A stretch of 64,000 nucleotides of DNA from Roseibacillus sp. (GTDB lineage Bacteria; Verrucomicrobiota; Verrucomicrobiia; Verrucomicrobiales; Akkermansiaceae). The stretch spans positions 12,477-76,476 of the forward strand of contig JAKVCR010000041.1 of the NCBI GenBank assembly GCA_022448985.1, given 5' to 3'. Within the stretch, counting starts at the first letter, position 1. Each line of letters begins with the position of its first letter. Below the pieces are notes generated by a model that saw only the letters and a list, made by a program, of their open reading frames with translations, was not told the DNA's origin and did not search any database. The translations under genes and the position numbers were made by a program. This document shows, one piece after another, positions 26,702-36,731 of this stretch.

Positions 26702-28198
26702 ATGACCCGCGCCACCAGACTTAAGAATATGTTCCGTATCAAAGGTGCAAAGGGTCGCGATCTCTGCGATTCCCATCTCGGCCACACCCGTCGTGACTTC
26801 CTCCGAGTCGGAGGAGCTGGCATGATGGGAATGTCTCTCAATAATATCCTAGCAGCGCAGGACCAGTCGGAGGCCAGTCCGCATGCAGGCAAAGATGGCT
26901 GGGGTAAGGCCAAGAGTGTTATCCTGCTTTACCTGCAGGGTGGACCGAGTCACCTCGACCTGTGGGATCCCAAGGAAAACGTTCCGGACAAGATCCGCTC
27001 CGCCTTCAAGACCATTCCAACCAAGATCCCCGGGATCCACTTTACCGAGATCCTGCCTCAGCTCGCAAAGGTCAACGACAAGTTCACAACGATTCGTTCG
27101 ATGAGCTACACCCCGAACGGGCTCTTCAATCACACTGCGGCGATCTACCAGATCATGACGGGCTATACCACTGACAAGGTGAGCCCGTCCGGCCAGCTTG
27201 AGCCGCCCTCGCCGAAGGACTTTCCTAATTTTGGTTCCAACATCATCCGAATCAAGCCCACTGACGAGCCCATGCTTCCTTTCGTCATGCTGCCCCGTCC
27301 GCTCCAGGAGAGCAATGTAGTGGGCAAGGGGGGTACCGCTGGTTTCCTGGGCAAGGCCTACGATCCATACTACCTCTATCCTCCAGGGGACGACATGAAG
27401 ATGAACAAGATGGACGGAATCAATGTGGAAGACCTTCAGCTCCGTCCGGAGGTGTTTTCTACCCGCCTCCGTCGCCGTGCGAAGTTACGTCAGACGATTG
27501 AGGACCAGATGCCTGCCATTGATAAGGCCGTTGAGAAATACAATCTGGATAATTACTACGAGCAGGCCTTGAACCTGATCGTTTCAGGTAAGGCTCGTGA
27601 GGCATTTGACCTGGATATGGAGAGCGATGGCCTGCGCGATCGTTATGGGCGTAATACCTTTGGGCAGAGTTGCCTTTTGGCCCGTCGCCTCGTGGAAGCG
27701 GGGACTCGCGTGGTTGAGGTGGTCTGGCCTAAGGTGGCCAACTCCGATAACCACTCATGGGATCACCACAAAGATCTCAGCAAGCGTATGAAAAATCAAT
27801 CTGGTCCCATGTTGGATGGTGGACTGGCCACTCTCTTTGAGGACCTGGATGAGCGGGGCATGCTTGACGAGACCCTGGTAGTGGCCATTGGCGAATTTGG
27901 GCGTGCGCCTGAGAAGGGCGTGAGCACCTCCGGGAATGGTAATAGTGCGGATGGGCGTGATCACTGGCCCTACTGCTATACTTCTGTCATAGGGGGAGCG
28001 GGAATCAAGCGTGGCTACGTGCACGGCAAATCGGACAAGACTGGTTCCGCCCCGGTCGAGCTTCCGGTCCACCCGAGTGAGGTTCTGGCCACCATCTATC
28101 ACAGCGTGGGAATTGATCCGGAGACTGTTGTCCTCAATCACCTCAACCAGCCACGTGAACTGGTTAAGGCCCAGGCTGTGGAAAAGCTCTTTGCATAG
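26702..28198 (+). CDS. DUF1501 protein with Tat signal (alkaline phosphatase/sulfatase-like fold)
   Basis: A 498-residue DUF1501 protein. A twin-arginine motif RRDFLR at 30-35 precedes a hydrophobic stretch, so it is probably exported folded. Family landmarks: [57 protein letters not shown] and [10 protein letters not shown], then [21 protein letters not shown]. The fold is related to the alkaline phosphatase/sulfatase superfamily, with Asp/His likely binding metal. It begins 20 bases after the DUF1549/DUF1553 gene and is almost certainly in its operon; the pair is one of the commonest conserved pairs in Planctomycetes and Verrucomicrobia. The substrate is unknown. Confidence 0.92.
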   Translation: MTRATRLKNMFRIKGAKGRDLCDSHLGHTRRDFLRVGGAGMMGMSLNNILAAQDQSEASPHAGKDGWGKAKSVILLYLQGGPSHLDLWDPKENVPDKIRSAFKTIPTKIPGIHFTEILPQLAKVNDKFTTIRSMSYTPNGLFNHTAAIYQIMTGYTTDKVSPSGQLEPPSPKDFPNFGSNIIRIKPTDEPMLPFVMLPRPLQESNVVGKGGTAGFLGKAYDPYYLYPPGDDMKMNKMDGINVEDLQLRPEVFSTRLRRRAKLRQTIEDQMPAIDKAVEKYNLDNYYEQALNLIVSGKAREAFDLDMESDGLRDRYGRNTFGQSCLLARRLVEAGTRVVEVVWPKVANSDNHSWDHHKDLSKRMKNQSGPMLDGGLATLFEDLDERGMLDETLVVAIGEFGRAPEKGVSTSGNGNSADGRDHWPYCYTSVIGGAGIKRGYVHGKSDKTGSAPVELPVHPSEVLATIYHSVGIDPETVVLNHLNQPRELVKAQAVEKLFA

Positions 28199-28219
28199 GG
28201 AGAGCCTGGAACAGGCCGC

Positions 28220-28255
28220 GGTCCCGGAGATGAAGGATTCCTGCAGCCGGGGACC
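28220..28255. terminator. Possible terminator hairpin downstream of the DUF1501 gene
   Basis: GGTCCCGG (28220-28227) pairs with CCGGGGACC (28247-28255) with one bulged G and a 19-base loop. The following T-run is weak (ACTTTG). It lies between convergent genes. Confidence 0.35.
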
Positions 28256-28276
28256 TGACTTTGGGTGGGGTTAAAT

Positions 28277-29326
28277 TTACCCACTGGGGACAGGTAGGGC
28301 CTCGGCGGCCTGTCGAAACGCTGCTGAAATCGGCGATTTGACCGGGTCCAGTAAGGCCACCGGTTCTCCCTCGTCACAGCGTTCACGAGTACCAGGATCG
28401 ATGGGAATCTGAGCCAAGAGGGGAACGCCCATCAGTTCGGCCTCGCGCTGCCCTCCTCCTTTGCCAAAGAGGTGGTATCTTGTGCCATGCTCACACTCGA
28501 ACCAGGACATGTTCTCGATTAACCCGAGGATTCCCACATTCACTTTGGCGAACATGCTGATGGCCTTACGGGCATCGATGAGGGCTACTTCCTGGGGAGT
28601 AGTGACTACGACTGCACCATCAAGGGCAATGGTTTGCACGATAGTGAGCTGAATGTCACCTGTCCCCGGTGGGAGATCGAGAACGAGGACATCGAGTTCA
28701 CCCCAGGCGACCTCCTTGAGGAACTGCTGGGTATAACGGGTGGCAAGAGGGCCCCGCACGATGACCGGGGCATCATCTCCAAGGAGGAACCCCATAGACA
28801 TCAATTTGATGCCATGGGCTTCGATGGGAATGATGCGCTCCCTCGAGTCGGCCCTGGGCTGTTGGTCGGTGGCTCCGAACATATGGGCAATGGAAGGACC
28901 GTAGAGATCGCAGTCGCAGAGCCCAACTTTCAGTCCCTGTTTTGAGAGGCTGACGGCAAGATTTGCCGAAACCGTGGATTTGCCCACTCCCCCCTTGCCA
29001 GAAGCGATGGCAATTACCCGCTTTACACCGGGTATGGACTGCTTTCCGCCGACTCCACCGGGGGTGCTGGGAGCTCCCGGTGGATCCTCGATATTGATTG
29101 TGACCTGCACATTTTCGGAGGCGCCAGCCATCTCGTCGAGGGCCTCGTGACAGTCCTTGAAAATCTGTTCAGGAACCTTGGGATCGCGGGTTTGTATCTC
29201 TATGCCCACTGCGACCACTCCATTTTTGATCGAGATCGATTTTACCAGGCCGAAGGAGATGATGTCGCGGGAAAATCCCGGGTACCGGACAACAGAGAGA
29301 GCGTTGCGGATGGCGTCTTCGGTCAT
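28277..29326 (-). CDS. Mrp/ApbC-family iron-sulfur carrier ATPase
   Basis: A 349-residue P-loop NTPase of the Mrp/NBP35 family, which delivers Fe-S clusters to target proteins in the cytoplasm. The N-terminal MIP18/DUF59 domain (about 1-85) is followed by a linker, then the deviant Walker A GKGGVGKST near 110, DCDLYGPSIAHMFG, LDLPPGTGDIQLT and a C-terminal ENMSWFECEHG. The CxxC common in Mrp (CPHC) is CEHG here, so the second cluster-binding Cys is missing, as in some cyanobacterial and plastid relatives. It lies 182 bases downstream of rpoN on the same strand, probably independently transcribed. Confidence 0.92.
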   Translation of the reverse strand: MTEDAIRNALSVVRYPGFSRDIISFGLVKSISIKNGVVAVGIEIQTRDPKVPEQIFKDCHEALDEMAGASENVQVTINIEDPPGAPSTPGGVGGKQSIPGVKRVIAIASGKGGVGKSTVSANLAVSLSKQGLKVGLCDCDLYGPSIAHMFGATDQQPRADSRERIIPIEAHGIKLMSMGFLLGDDAPVIVRGPLATRYTQQFLKEVAWGELDVLVLDLPPGTGDIQLTIVQTIALDGAVVVTTPQEVALIDARKAISMFAKVNVGILGLIENMSWFECEHGTRYHLFGKGGGQREAELMGVPLLAQIPIDPGTRERCDEGEPVALLDPVKSPISAAFRQAAEALPVPSG

Positions 29327-29508
29327 GTGTGGGGATGAGGGTTGTCGGTGGTCTCTGCAGAGTTGTCAAATCTTCCACGGTGGAGAGTTGAGAATTTGAA
29401 GACCTCGGCGCCTTCAGCCTATTCTCAGGGCGAGGGGTTATCCTGCGTGAGAGGGGAAAGGAGGATCCCTGGAATGAATCTTCTCTTTTACGGAGAGTTG
29501 GGCAGAGC

Positions 29509-30900
29509 TCAAAAACTTCTCCGGAGATGACTGGGCAGGATATTGAGTTGCTCGCGGTACTTTGCCACGGTGCGGCGGGCCACCTTGATCCCCTGTTGGG
29601 CGAGGGCCTTCTGAATGGCCGCATCCGACAGAGGTTTGTGCCGATCCTCGGAATCGACGATGGACTGAATGGCCTCCCGAACTCCTTCATTGGAGACCGA
29701 ATTGCCTTGTGAGGTTGTGTAACCGGTGGAGAAGAAGCGGCGTAACTCCATTACGCCGTGGGGAGTGCGGGCGTGTTTTCCAGCTACAGCTCGCGAAACA
29801 GTAGCAGGGTGCACTCCGATCGTATCCGCAATTTCATTCATGGTCAGGGGTTTGAGGCTGCGCGGACCGTATTCAAGAAACTCCCCCTGGCGCCTGATAA
29901 TTTCCTCCGAGATGGCGAGAATAGTGGTCTGACGCTGGTCAAGGGCTTTGATGAGAGTGCGGCCTTCCCGCAGTTGATTGCGCAAATAAGTGCGCAGTTT
30001 TCGGTCCGGACTGGTAGCCACAAGGTCCTTGTACGTGTCACTAAGTCGAAGGCGAGGAAGGTATTCATTAGTGAGCAGGGCAGTCCACTCACCGTCGTCG
30101 TTCTTTTCAAATGAGACGTCAGGGATGATGTAGGGATTACCCGAAGGATCAAAGGAGGTTCCCGGAGCAGGATCAAGTTGAGCGATATGATCAGCGGCCT
30201 CCACTACCTCCTCCACGCTTACACTGAGAGCCTGCGCTATCTTCGGGTAGTGTTTACGAGCCAGTTCATTGAGATGGCTTTCGACGATACGAAACTCCAG
30301 GGAGTTAAGTCGGTCAGAGCGATGCAACTGAACGAGGAGAGACTCCCGGAGATCATCCACTGCGATTCCCGGAGGATCCAAACTCTGGAGGATGGTCTTG
30401 GCACGTTCAAGGTCGTCAACGGGGATGCCCAGGCGGAGACCGACTTCCGATAGTGAGTCATCGAAATATCCGCGTTCGTCCATGTTTCCGATCAGAGCCA
30501 CCGCGGCTGTTCGCATTTCGGGGGTCGGGGCGGAGAGATTGAGTTGGTCGACGAGGTGTTGCTGAAGGGTTTCCGGTGCGACTATGGAGCTATAAAGGTG
30601 TTGTCGGCGCTCTTCGTCCTCCCGGGAGGATCCATTGGTGCGTCGTTCCATGATCGCGATTTCACGGATGTCATCGTCGGGTGATTCCCAAAGTTGATCC
30701 GAGTCCGTTTCCTTAGGGTCCAGTTCGTCCAGGGAGAGAGTCGTCGCATCGTGTTCAAGGACCGGGTTGGTCTCCAGAAACTGTTGCAGGAACTGCTGCA
30801 ACTCGAGGGTATTGGCCTGCAGGATCTCCAGACTCTGGCGCATCTGGGGCGCGAGTGTCTGCGTCTGAGTGAGACTCTGATTAACGGAAGGGCCTGGCAT
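29509..30900 (-). CDS. rpoN: RNA polymerase sigma-54 factor
   Basis: Sigma-54, 463 residues. Region I at the N-terminus is rich in Gln and Leu (NQSLTQTQTLAPQMRQSLEIL), the core-binding domain is in the middle, and the DNA-binding domain holds LTMNEIADTIGVHPATVSRAVAGK. The C-terminal RpoN box ARRTVAKYRE is intact. Sigma-54 reads -24/-12 promoters and needs AAA+ activators, none of which is in this window. The length is usual for the family. It is divergent from the HAD phosphatase gene across a 216-base gap. Confidence 0.97.
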   Translation of the reverse strand: MPGPSVNQSLTQTQTLAPQMRQSLEILQANTLELQQFLQQFLETNPVLEHDATTLSLDELDPKETDSDQLWESPDDDIREIAIMERRTNGSSREDEERRQHLYSSIVAPETLQQHLVDQLNLSAPTPEMRTAAVALIGNMDERGYFDDSLSEVGLRLGIPVDDLERAKTILQSLDPPGIAVDDLRESLLVQLHRSDRLNSLEFRIVESHLNELARKHYPKIAQALSVSVEEVVEAADHIAQLDPAPGTSFDPSGNPYIIPDVSFEKNDDGEWTALLTNEYLPRLRLSDTYKDLVATSPDRKLRTYLRNQLREGRTLIKALDQRQTTILAISEEIIRRQGEFLEYGPRSLKPLTMNEIADTIGVHPATVSRAVAGKHARTPHGVMELRRFFSTGYTTSQGNSVSNEGVREAIQSIVDSEDRHKPLSDAAIQKALAQQGIKVARRTVAKYREQLNILPSHLRRSF

Positions 30901-31116
30901 TGCGTTCTGAGCTGCCTAATCAGGATGGCAGGTCTTTGCGCAGACGCGAGCGTTTTTGTAGCAGGTTCCGTGCCAATATGAGCAACTTTATCTATTTCCT
31001 TTGAAGGCAGGGCATTTGGAATGTATCGCTTCAGAAATCATCTAGGTTTGCCGGAGGGGACCAGGATCCGGGGTATGGGGGCTTGAGTTTTCAATGATTC
31101 CGCCTACCTCATCGCC

Positions 31117-31731
31117 ATGCACCGTGAGACCGGTATCGATTTTCCGGAAACTGAATTTGACGGCTTGATATTTGATCTGGATGGGACGTTGGTTGATACC
31201 ATGCCCGCGCATTTTGAGTCGTGGTGCTCAGCCCTCGCGCAATTTGGGGCTCCTGGGATTCTTGAAGAGGATGTCTTTTACGCGATGGGAGGGCGTCCTG
31301 CCCACGACATCGTGAAAGATTTGAATGGGGAGCATGGTTTGAGTCTCGACCCCTTCGCTATCCGCTTCGCTAAAAGGGAGCACTTTTTGAACAATCTGGA
31401 GAATGTTAAGCTCATTGAGGAAGTGGCGAGCTATCTCAAGTCTCATGTGGGAAAGGTCCCCATTGCGGTAGCCACTGGGTCATCCCGGATCGCGGCCGAG
31501 CGTACGCTGCAGAAGGTGGGGCTGAGCGATCTTGTCGACGAGGTAGTGACATCCGATGAGGTGCCCAGTGGAAAGCCTGCTCCCGATGTCTACCTTGAGG
31601 CGGCTTCCCGAATCGGAGTAGAGCCGGGGCGTTGTCTGGTCTTTGAAGATGCAAGGGCTGGCATCATCGCTGCGCAGTCTGCGGGGATGCAGGTGGTGGT
31701 CGTCCCGGCTCCTGTGCGCGTAGTAGGGTGA
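31117..31731 (+). CDS. HAD-superfamily phosphatase, beta-phosphoglucomutase-like
   Basis: A 204-residue cytoplasmic HAD hydrolase of the beta-PGM/YqaB subgroup. Motif I is DLDGTLVDTM at about residues 21-30 (nucleophile Asp and acid/base Asp), motif II is ATGSSR, and motif III/IV read GKPAPDVYLEAA and VFEDARAGIIAA. The helical cap lies between motifs I and II. Likely substrates are small phosphosugars, but the sequence does not fix which. The ATG is preceded by GCC and has no clear Shine-Dalgarno sequence. A hairpin (31752-31772) lies between this gene and guaB. Confidence 0.9.
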   Translation: MHRETGIDFPETEFDGLIFDLDGTLVDTMPAHFESWCSALAQFGAPGILEEDVFYAMGGRPAHDIVKDLNGEHGLSLDPFAIRFAKREHFLNNLENVKLIEEVASYLKSHVGKVPIAVATGSSRIAAERTLQKVGLSDLVDEVVTSDEVPSGKPAPDVYLEAASRIGVEPGRCLVFEDARAGIIAAQSAGMQVVVVPAPVRVVG

Positions 31732-31751
31732 ATTTTAGAGGGCAAAAATTT

Positions 31752-31772
31752 ATTAGGCGTCTTTCGCCTAAT
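31752..31772. promoter_or_regulatory. Perfect 8-bp hairpin in the leader of guaB
   Basis: ATTAGGCG (31752-31759) pairs with CGCCTAAT (31765-31772) around the loop TCTTT. The right half is followed by a further ATTAGGC copy (31771-31777). It is 40 bases before the guaB ATG. On the - strand a T-run follows; on + it does not. It could be a terminator for the HAD gene, an operator, or an mRNA element. Confidence 0.45.
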
Positions 31773-31811
31773 TAGGCTTGCTAACGCGATGTAGCCTCTA
31801 TTGACTTGCCT

Positions 31812-33266
31812 ATGGCGGATTTGACTCTTGGGCTGTCTTTTGATGACGTCCTTCTAGTGCCCAGGAAGAGTGAGGTTTTACCCACGGATGCACAGCTTGA
31901 TACGGAGCTTACCGAAAAAATCCCTCTCAAGATCCCTGTCCTCTCCGCGGCCATGGATACGGTTTCAGAGTCGGAGCTTGCGGTTGCTCTCGCCCGCGAG
32001 GGTGGGATGGCAGTGATTCATCGGGCCTGTTCGGTGGAGGAGGAAGCAGCGATGGTCTCCCGCGTCAAGCGTTCGGAGAGCGCGGTCATACAGCAACCGA
32101 TGACAGTGAGGAGCGATACTACCATCGCCGATCTCAAGAACATCATGGAGGAACAGGGTTTCTCCGGATTTCCGGTGTTGGATGAAGAAGGGGTCCTGGT
32201 TGGAATGGTGACGGGACGGGATATTCGTCACTTTGCCGACGATGCAGCCCGGGTGGGTGATGTCATGACCCGGGGGGACAAATTGGTTACGGGTGCTCCT
32301 GATACCACTCCGGAGGCAGCGAGGAGGATCCTCTACGAACACCGGATTGAAAAACTACCCTTGGTTGACTCCGGGGGACGGTTGGTGGGATTGATCACCG
32401 GTGGCGACATTGAAAAGCAGATCACTTTCGTGGATGCGGCCAAGGATCCGAATGGCCAGCTGCGGTGTGGGGCCGCTATCGGAGTGGGAGCTGAGTGGAG
32501 GGAGCGCGCGCAGGCGGTGATTGAGGCCGGGGCGGACGCTCTCTTCATTGACGCGGCGACGGGTCATACCTCGCGCGTTCTTCAGGTCGTGGAGGCGTTA
32601 GCGACTCTTTCGGATCGGCCGGTGGTTGCTGGTAACGTGGTGACGGAGAAGGGTGCCCGCGACCTCGTTTCGGCAGGAGCTCGGGCCGTCAAAGTTGGAG
32701 TGGGCCCGGGATCAATCTGCACTACCCGTGTGATTGCCGGGGTAGGTATGCCGCAGTTTACCGCAATTCAGAATGTGGCTCCGTGGTGTCGGGAGAATGG
32801 TGTGTGCGTGATCGCGGATGGAGGAGTTCGCTACTCGGGCGATATCGTAAAGGCGCTGGCGGCTGGGGCGGATATAGTCATGCTGGGCTCGCTCCTGGCG
32901 GGTACCCGGGAGAGCCCAGGCCTTACTGTTCATTTTCAGGGACGTCGCTTCAAGACCTACCGGGGCATGGGATCGCTGGGCGCCATGATGAAGGGCTCCG
33001 GCGACCGCTACGGACAGGGAGCAAGTGGCAAGTTGGTGGCTGAAGGGGTCGAGGGTCGGGTGCCCTACAAGGGACCGCTGGCTGATGTGGTCTATCAGCT
33101 TATGGGTGGGCTCAGATCCGGGATGGGATACCTAGGTGCGGAAAATCTGCAACTTCTACGGTCGCAGAGTGAGTTCGTACGGATTACGCCGGGCGGCTTA
33201 CGAGAGAGTCATACCCACGACATTGTCATCACGCAGGAACCCACGAATTACCAGCCGATCAGTTAG
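31812..33266 (+). CDS. guaB: Inosine-5'-monophosphate dehydrogenase
   Basis: IMP dehydrogenase, 484 residues, catalysing NAD-dependent oxidation of IMP to XMP, the first committed step of GMP synthesis. The TIM barrel starts at [14 protein letters not shown]. Two CBS domains are inserted (about 90-205), then [30 protein letters not shown], and the catalytic loop [11 protein letters not shown] with the active-site Cys. The flap segment [10 protein letters not shown] and the Arg-Tyr pair near the end (EGRVPYKG) are present. The ATG at 31812 is used; a TTG at 31806 is possible. guaA follows 35 bases later, so the two form a guaBA unit. Confidence 0.97.
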   Translation: MADLTLGLSFDDVLLVPRKSEVLPTDAQLDTELTEKIPLKIPVLSAAMDTVSESELAVALAREGGMAVIHRACSVEEEAAMVSRVKRSESAVIQQPMTVRSDTTIADLKNIMEEQGFSGFPVLDEEGVLVGMVTGRDIRHFADDAARVGDVMTRGDKLVTGAPDTTPEAARRILYEHRIEKLPLVDSGGRLVGLITGGDIEKQITFVDAAKDPNGQLRCGAAIGVGAEWRERAQAVIEAGADALFIDAATGHTSRVLQVVEALATLSDRPVVAGNVVTEKGARDLVSAGARAVKVGVGPGSICTTRVIAGVGMPQFTAIQNVAPWCRENGVCVIADGGVRYSGDIVKALAAGADIVMLGSLLAGTRESPGLTVHFQGRRFKTYRGMGSLGAMMKGSGDRYGQGASGKLVAEGVEGRVPYKGPLADVVYQLMGGLRSGMGYLGAENLQLLRSQSEFVRITPGGLRESHTHDIVITQEPTNYQPIS

Positions 33267-33301
33267 GAGATCAGCTGGAGAGAGGCATCGCCACCCCGCT
33301 C

Positions 33302-34825
33302 ATGGAAGAGAACAGGCACGTCGCAGTTGTTGATTTTGGGTCGCAGTATACGCAACTCATCGTGCGGCGGGTGCGGGAACTGGGTTTCTTTGCCAAGCTT
33401 TATGCTCTCGAGGAATTTGGGGAACTCGGGAAGCCGGGCGCCATAATCCTGTCAGGTGGTCCCAGAAGCACCAGTGAAGAGGATGCTCCCGACATAGATT
33501 TCGGGAGGTTGCAGGATTACGCAGTCCCAGTGCTGGGGATTTGCTACGGGATGCAACTGCTTAATATCAAGTTTGGCGGGAACGTGGAGGCCAGCGACCA
33601 TCGTGAATATGGACCAGCGGTTTTGGTTCCGGAGAGCAGGGAAGGACTCTTTGAGGGGATCTCGCAGGAGTCGCAGGTATGGATGAGTCACTCCGACACT
33701 GTGCGCGAGCTTGCTGAGGATTGTCGGGTTATTGCCCGCAATCAGCATGGCACGCCCGTGAGCCTGCAGTGGGGCGAGCGTTGTTTTGGAATTCAATTCC
33801 ATCCGGAAGTGACCCATAGCCATGAAGGATTGCGCATTCTGGATAATTTCCTGCAGCATGCGGACTCCCTGCAGGAATTCCGGATCGAAGACTTTAAGCG
33901 TGAGCTCCTGGAAGAGATCAGGGAGAGGGTAGGAGAGAAGCAGGTCGTGTGTGGTGTGAGCGGGGGAGTGGATAGCACCGTGCTTGCGGTCCTTCTGAAG
34001 GAGTCGGGAATCAGGATGCGGGCTATTTTCGTAGATCATGGACTCCTCCGGAAGGATGAGGGGGATGAAGTGCGCAACAACTTTCGCCGGATGGGTGTCG
34101 ATATCGAGACGGTGGAGGCTTCGGAGCGCTTTATGAGTAAGTTGGCGGGCGTAACCGATCCGGAGCGGAAGCGCGAAATTATCGGCAACCTCTTCATCGA
34201 GGTGTTCTGGGACTCGGTGGGAGATGCGGATATTCTGGCACAGGGGACGCTCTATCCAGATGTGATTGAGAGCGCCTCCAATGCGAAGACAAAGGCCTCC
34301 AAGATCAAGACCCACCACAACAGGGTGGATAGGATTCTGGAGTTGCAGGAGCAGGGAAAGGTCCTTGAGCCATTGGCGGAGTTATTCAAGGACGAGGTTC
34401 GGGAACTGGGCAGGTCGCTGGGGATTGAGCATGATATCGTGCAGCGTCATCCGTTTCCAGGTCCTGGGTTGGCGGTTCGCTGTCCGGGTGAGATTACTGC
34501 GGATCGGCTCCGCATCATTCGCGAGTGTGACGCAATCTTCATTTCCCGTCTCAAGAATCACGGCTGGTATGAAAAGGTGTGGCAAGCTTATGCCGCGCTC
34601 GTTCCGGTGAAGACCGTCGGAGTGAAGGGCGATGAGCGAAGCTACGAATTTGCGGTCAGTCTGCGGGCAGTGGTGAGTGAAGACGCGATGACTGCAGACT
34701 GGGTAGAATTGCCTTATGATATTCTGCGGGAGACCAGTCATCGGATTTTGAACGATGTCCCTGGGGTGAATCGAGTCCTCTATGATGTCTCTACCAAGCC
34801 TCCGGCTAGTATTGAATGGGAATAG
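33302..34825 (+). CDS. guaA: GMP synthase (glutamine-hydrolysing)
   Basis: A 507-residue GMP synthetase converting XMP, Gln and ATP to GMP. The N-terminal class I glutamine amidotransferase domain (about 1-195) has the Cys nucleophile in GICYGMQL and His/Glu in FGIQFHPEVTHS. The synthetase domain has the PP-loop SGGVDST near 222 and HHNRV. The C-terminal dimerisation domain ends in the family's PPASIEWE. It is directly downstream of guaB and probably co-transcribed. Length and motifs are as expected. Confidence 0.97.
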   Translation: MEENRHVAVVDFGSQYTQLIVRRVRELGFFAKLYALEEFGELGKPGAIILSGGPRSTSEEDAPDIDFGRLQDYAVPVLGICYGMQLLNIKFGGNVEASDHREYGPAVLVPESREGLFEGISQESQVWMSHSDTVRELAEDCRVIARNQHGTPVSLQWGERCFGIQFHPEVTHSHEGLRILDNFLQHADSLQEFRIEDFKRELLEEIRERVGEKQVVCGVSGGVDSTVLAVLLKESGIRMRAIFVDHGLLRKDEGDEVRNNFRRMGVDIETVEASERFMSKLAGVTDPERKREIIGNLFIEVFWDSVGDADILAQGTLYPDVIESASNAKTKASKIKTHHNRVDRILELQEQGKVLEPLAELFKDEVRELGRSLGIEHDIVQRHPFPGPGLAVRCPGEITADRLRIIRECDAIFISRLKNHGWYEKVWQAYAALVPVKTVGVKGDERSYEFAVSLRAVVSEDAMTADWVELPYDILRETSHRILNDVPGVNRVLYDVSTKPPASIEWE

Positions 34826-34963
34826 TTTCCCAGGTCCGAGATCGCCTCCCAAGCTTCATGACAAGGCCCTCGTGTGAGGCATATCCTGCCAGGACAGCCG
34901 GGAAGAAGCCTTGCGGACTTCCGAAAGTTTACCGCCTTTTTGGGATGGAGCTACAACCACTTG

Positions 34964-35830
34964 CTAGGACTCGTCAGCTTCGGGCACCATCCTGACAGGA
35001 ATGGGTCCCAGCGCCTTGCCAGCAGCAAGAGTCATGTGAGGGAACGGAATCTCAATGTTCTCCTCGTCGAAGCGCTCCTTAAGTTCGCGAGGCAGGGTAT
35101 TGCGGAGAGTGCCGTAGTCTTCCTGGAGGCACCAGGCTCCCATGAGGAAGTTCAGAGAGGAGTCACCAAAGCCGGTGAAAATGATGAGTGGTTCGGGCTC
35201 GTCAAGGCATTGAAGATTCTGTTCAGAGATATCCTGCAGCACGCTGAGAACGTGTCCGATATTCTCGTCATACGCGACGCCGATATCGAGGTTGAAACGC
35301 CGGATCGGATGGCGTGTGATGTTGGTCACGTTGGTCTTGACCAATGTTTCATTGGGAATGCGCACCGAGCGATTGTCGAAGGTGCGCAGGGTCAGGGATA
35401 ATAGTCCAATGGTGTCGACAGTTCCGGTAATGCCGTCGACCTCAATGATATCGCCAAGCTCGAATGGTCTTTCGCCGATGAGGAAGAATCCGCTGATAAT
35501 GTTTGAGAGCGAAGTTTGAGCTGCAAACCCAATCGCAATGCCGGCGACCCCGGCAGCACCCAGAATTGCCCCCAGGTTTAACCCCATCTGGTTGAGAGCG
35601 AGGATGCATGCGAAAGCAAAGCCGCCATAGCGAATCAGCTTTTTGAGCACCATCACCCCCTGGGGACCCAGTCTTGTGCCGAAAATCCGCAGGGCCAACC
35701 TGTTGAGAATCACGATCGCGATGACGCCACCGCCAAGAATGGCGACGGCACCGAGAACCTTCCAGAGAAGATCAGATTCGAGAAAATTGGAAAGCCAGGG
35801 GGGGAGGGCGGCGAGGATCGGAATGGTCAC
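34964..35830 (-). CDS. MscS-family mechanosensitive channel
   Basis: A 288-residue small-conductance channel protein. Three hydrophobic helices lie in residues 15-120, the pore helix being rich in Gly/Ala (ILGAAGVAGIAIGFAAQTSLSNIISG). The beta domain follows with ERPFELGDIIEVDGITGTVDTIGLLSLTLRTFDNRSVRIPNETLV, and the C-terminal alpha/beta domain ends in IPFPHMTL, also family-typical. The start is a GTG at 35830. It lies 9 bases after the DUF432-like gene, so the two are an operon. The likely role is release of solutes in osmotic downshock. Confidence 0.93.
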   Translation of the reverse strand: MTIPILAALPPWLSNFLESDLLWKVLGAVAILGGGVIAIVILNRLALRIFGTRLGPQGVMVLKKLIRYGGFAFACILALNQMGLNLGAILGAAGVAGIAIGFAAQTSLSNIISGFFLIGERPFELGDIIEVDGITGTVDTIGLLSLTLRTFDNRSVRIPNETLVKTNVTNITRHPIRRFNLDIGVAYDENIGHVLSVLQDISEQNLQCLDEPEPLIIFTGFGDSSLNFLMGAWCLQEDYGTLRNTLPRELKERFDEENIEIPFPHMTLAAGKALGPIPVRMVPEADES

Positions 35831-35839
35831 GGCAAAGGC

Positions 35840-36628
35840 TCAGTTGATGACGTCAATAACAGAAGCGAATGCCCGTCGGAGGCTGGAGTGGCGGGTTTTT
35901 CCGGCCCGTGCATGAGCAACTTCGGCCGCGCCGGCAGCTGGACCAAGGGGTCCCGGTTCGTAGGTGATATGATTCCCTTCCTCCTCATCCTCGGCGACAC
36001 GAATCCGGCATGCATTGGACCAGAGTCGTCCTTCGTGATCGAAGATGGAAAAATGTCCCAAGTCGAGGAACAGTCGTTCGAATTCGAAGGGTTCTTCTCC
36101 TTCGTTATAAAGATCGACGGTTACGATGATATCGTGATCGGGCCAGTCTTCAGGGTCGAAGTGTCGGCGAGCGCGTGTGCGCAGGGAGTAACAGGGTTCG
36201 CCCTCCGAGCGGTCGCCATGCCAGGTCTTGCTGAGGGTGTCGGTGGAGATGCTGGTGAGCTTTCGTAGTCCAGTCCCACATTCTCCATGAACTTCGATGT
36301 TTGACGGTATGCCGATATAGAAGAGGGCATTGCCACCCGGAGCAATGGTGAGAGCGGTGTTTGGTTTGGCGATGATTGGCAATTCGGGAAAAGATGGGAG
36401 GAGACGAACGGAGGAGTCGTCGTCGGCGCAGTCCCAGCGTTCCCAGTGTAGGCTGGCGGGGAGATCTTGCCTGTCGCCCTCCTCGGGCAACTCGGAAAAT
36501 TCCTCTCCCTCCCATGTGCTTATTCGCCATTCGTCATGGCGGCGGAGCAGGGCAAGATTGAGCGGACCCAGTTTTGTGCGAAACCATCGGCCCTGTGCGA
36601 GGTTGCGTTCGTCCCAAGACAGGCTCAC
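35840..36628 (-). CDS. DUF432-like protein of unknown function
   Basis: A 262-residue soluble protein without signal or membrane helix, resembling DUF432 (COG2430). It has a PELPIIAKPN...GGNALFYIGIPSNIEVHG segment (about 82-115) and SKTWHGDRSEGEPCYSLRTRAR (about 133-153), where the family has a Lys/Thr-x-(Y/W)-G-...-G-x-(I/P)-C pattern. The acidic C-terminal half is predicted beta-rich. DUF432 genes often sit next to, or are fused with, MscS channels, as here, so it may be a channel partner or regulator. The identification is by eye and needs a profile search. Confidence 0.6.
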   Translation of the reverse strand: MSLSWDERNLAQGRWFRTKLGPLNLALLRRHDEWRISTWEGEEFSELPEEGDRQDLPASLHWERWDCADDDSSVRLLPSFPELPIIAKPNTALTIAPGGNALFYIGIPSNIEVHGECGTGLRKLTSISTDTLSKTWHGDRSEGEPCYSLRTRARRHFDPEDWPDHDIIVTVDLYNEGEEPFEFERLFLDLGHFSIFDHEGRLWSNACRIRVAEDEEEGNHITYEPGPLGPAAGAAEVAHARAGKTRHSSLRRAFASVIDVIN

Positions 36629-36701
36629 ATCGCCACGATGGAAACTGCAATGGGCAAGTCAAGCTAGGCAATGTGCAGATCCCAAGGTGTTTGGGAATAG
36701 A

Positions 36702-36731
36702 TTGTGAACAGAGAGCTGGATTGCTTATAAC
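36702..36731 (+). promoter_or_regulatory. Candidate sigma-70 promoter for the aldo/keto reductase gene
   Basis: TTGTGA (36702-36707) and TATAAC (36726-36731) are separated by 18 bases, about 120 bases before the ATG at 36851. The downstream leader is otherwise featureless. Confidence 0.35.
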
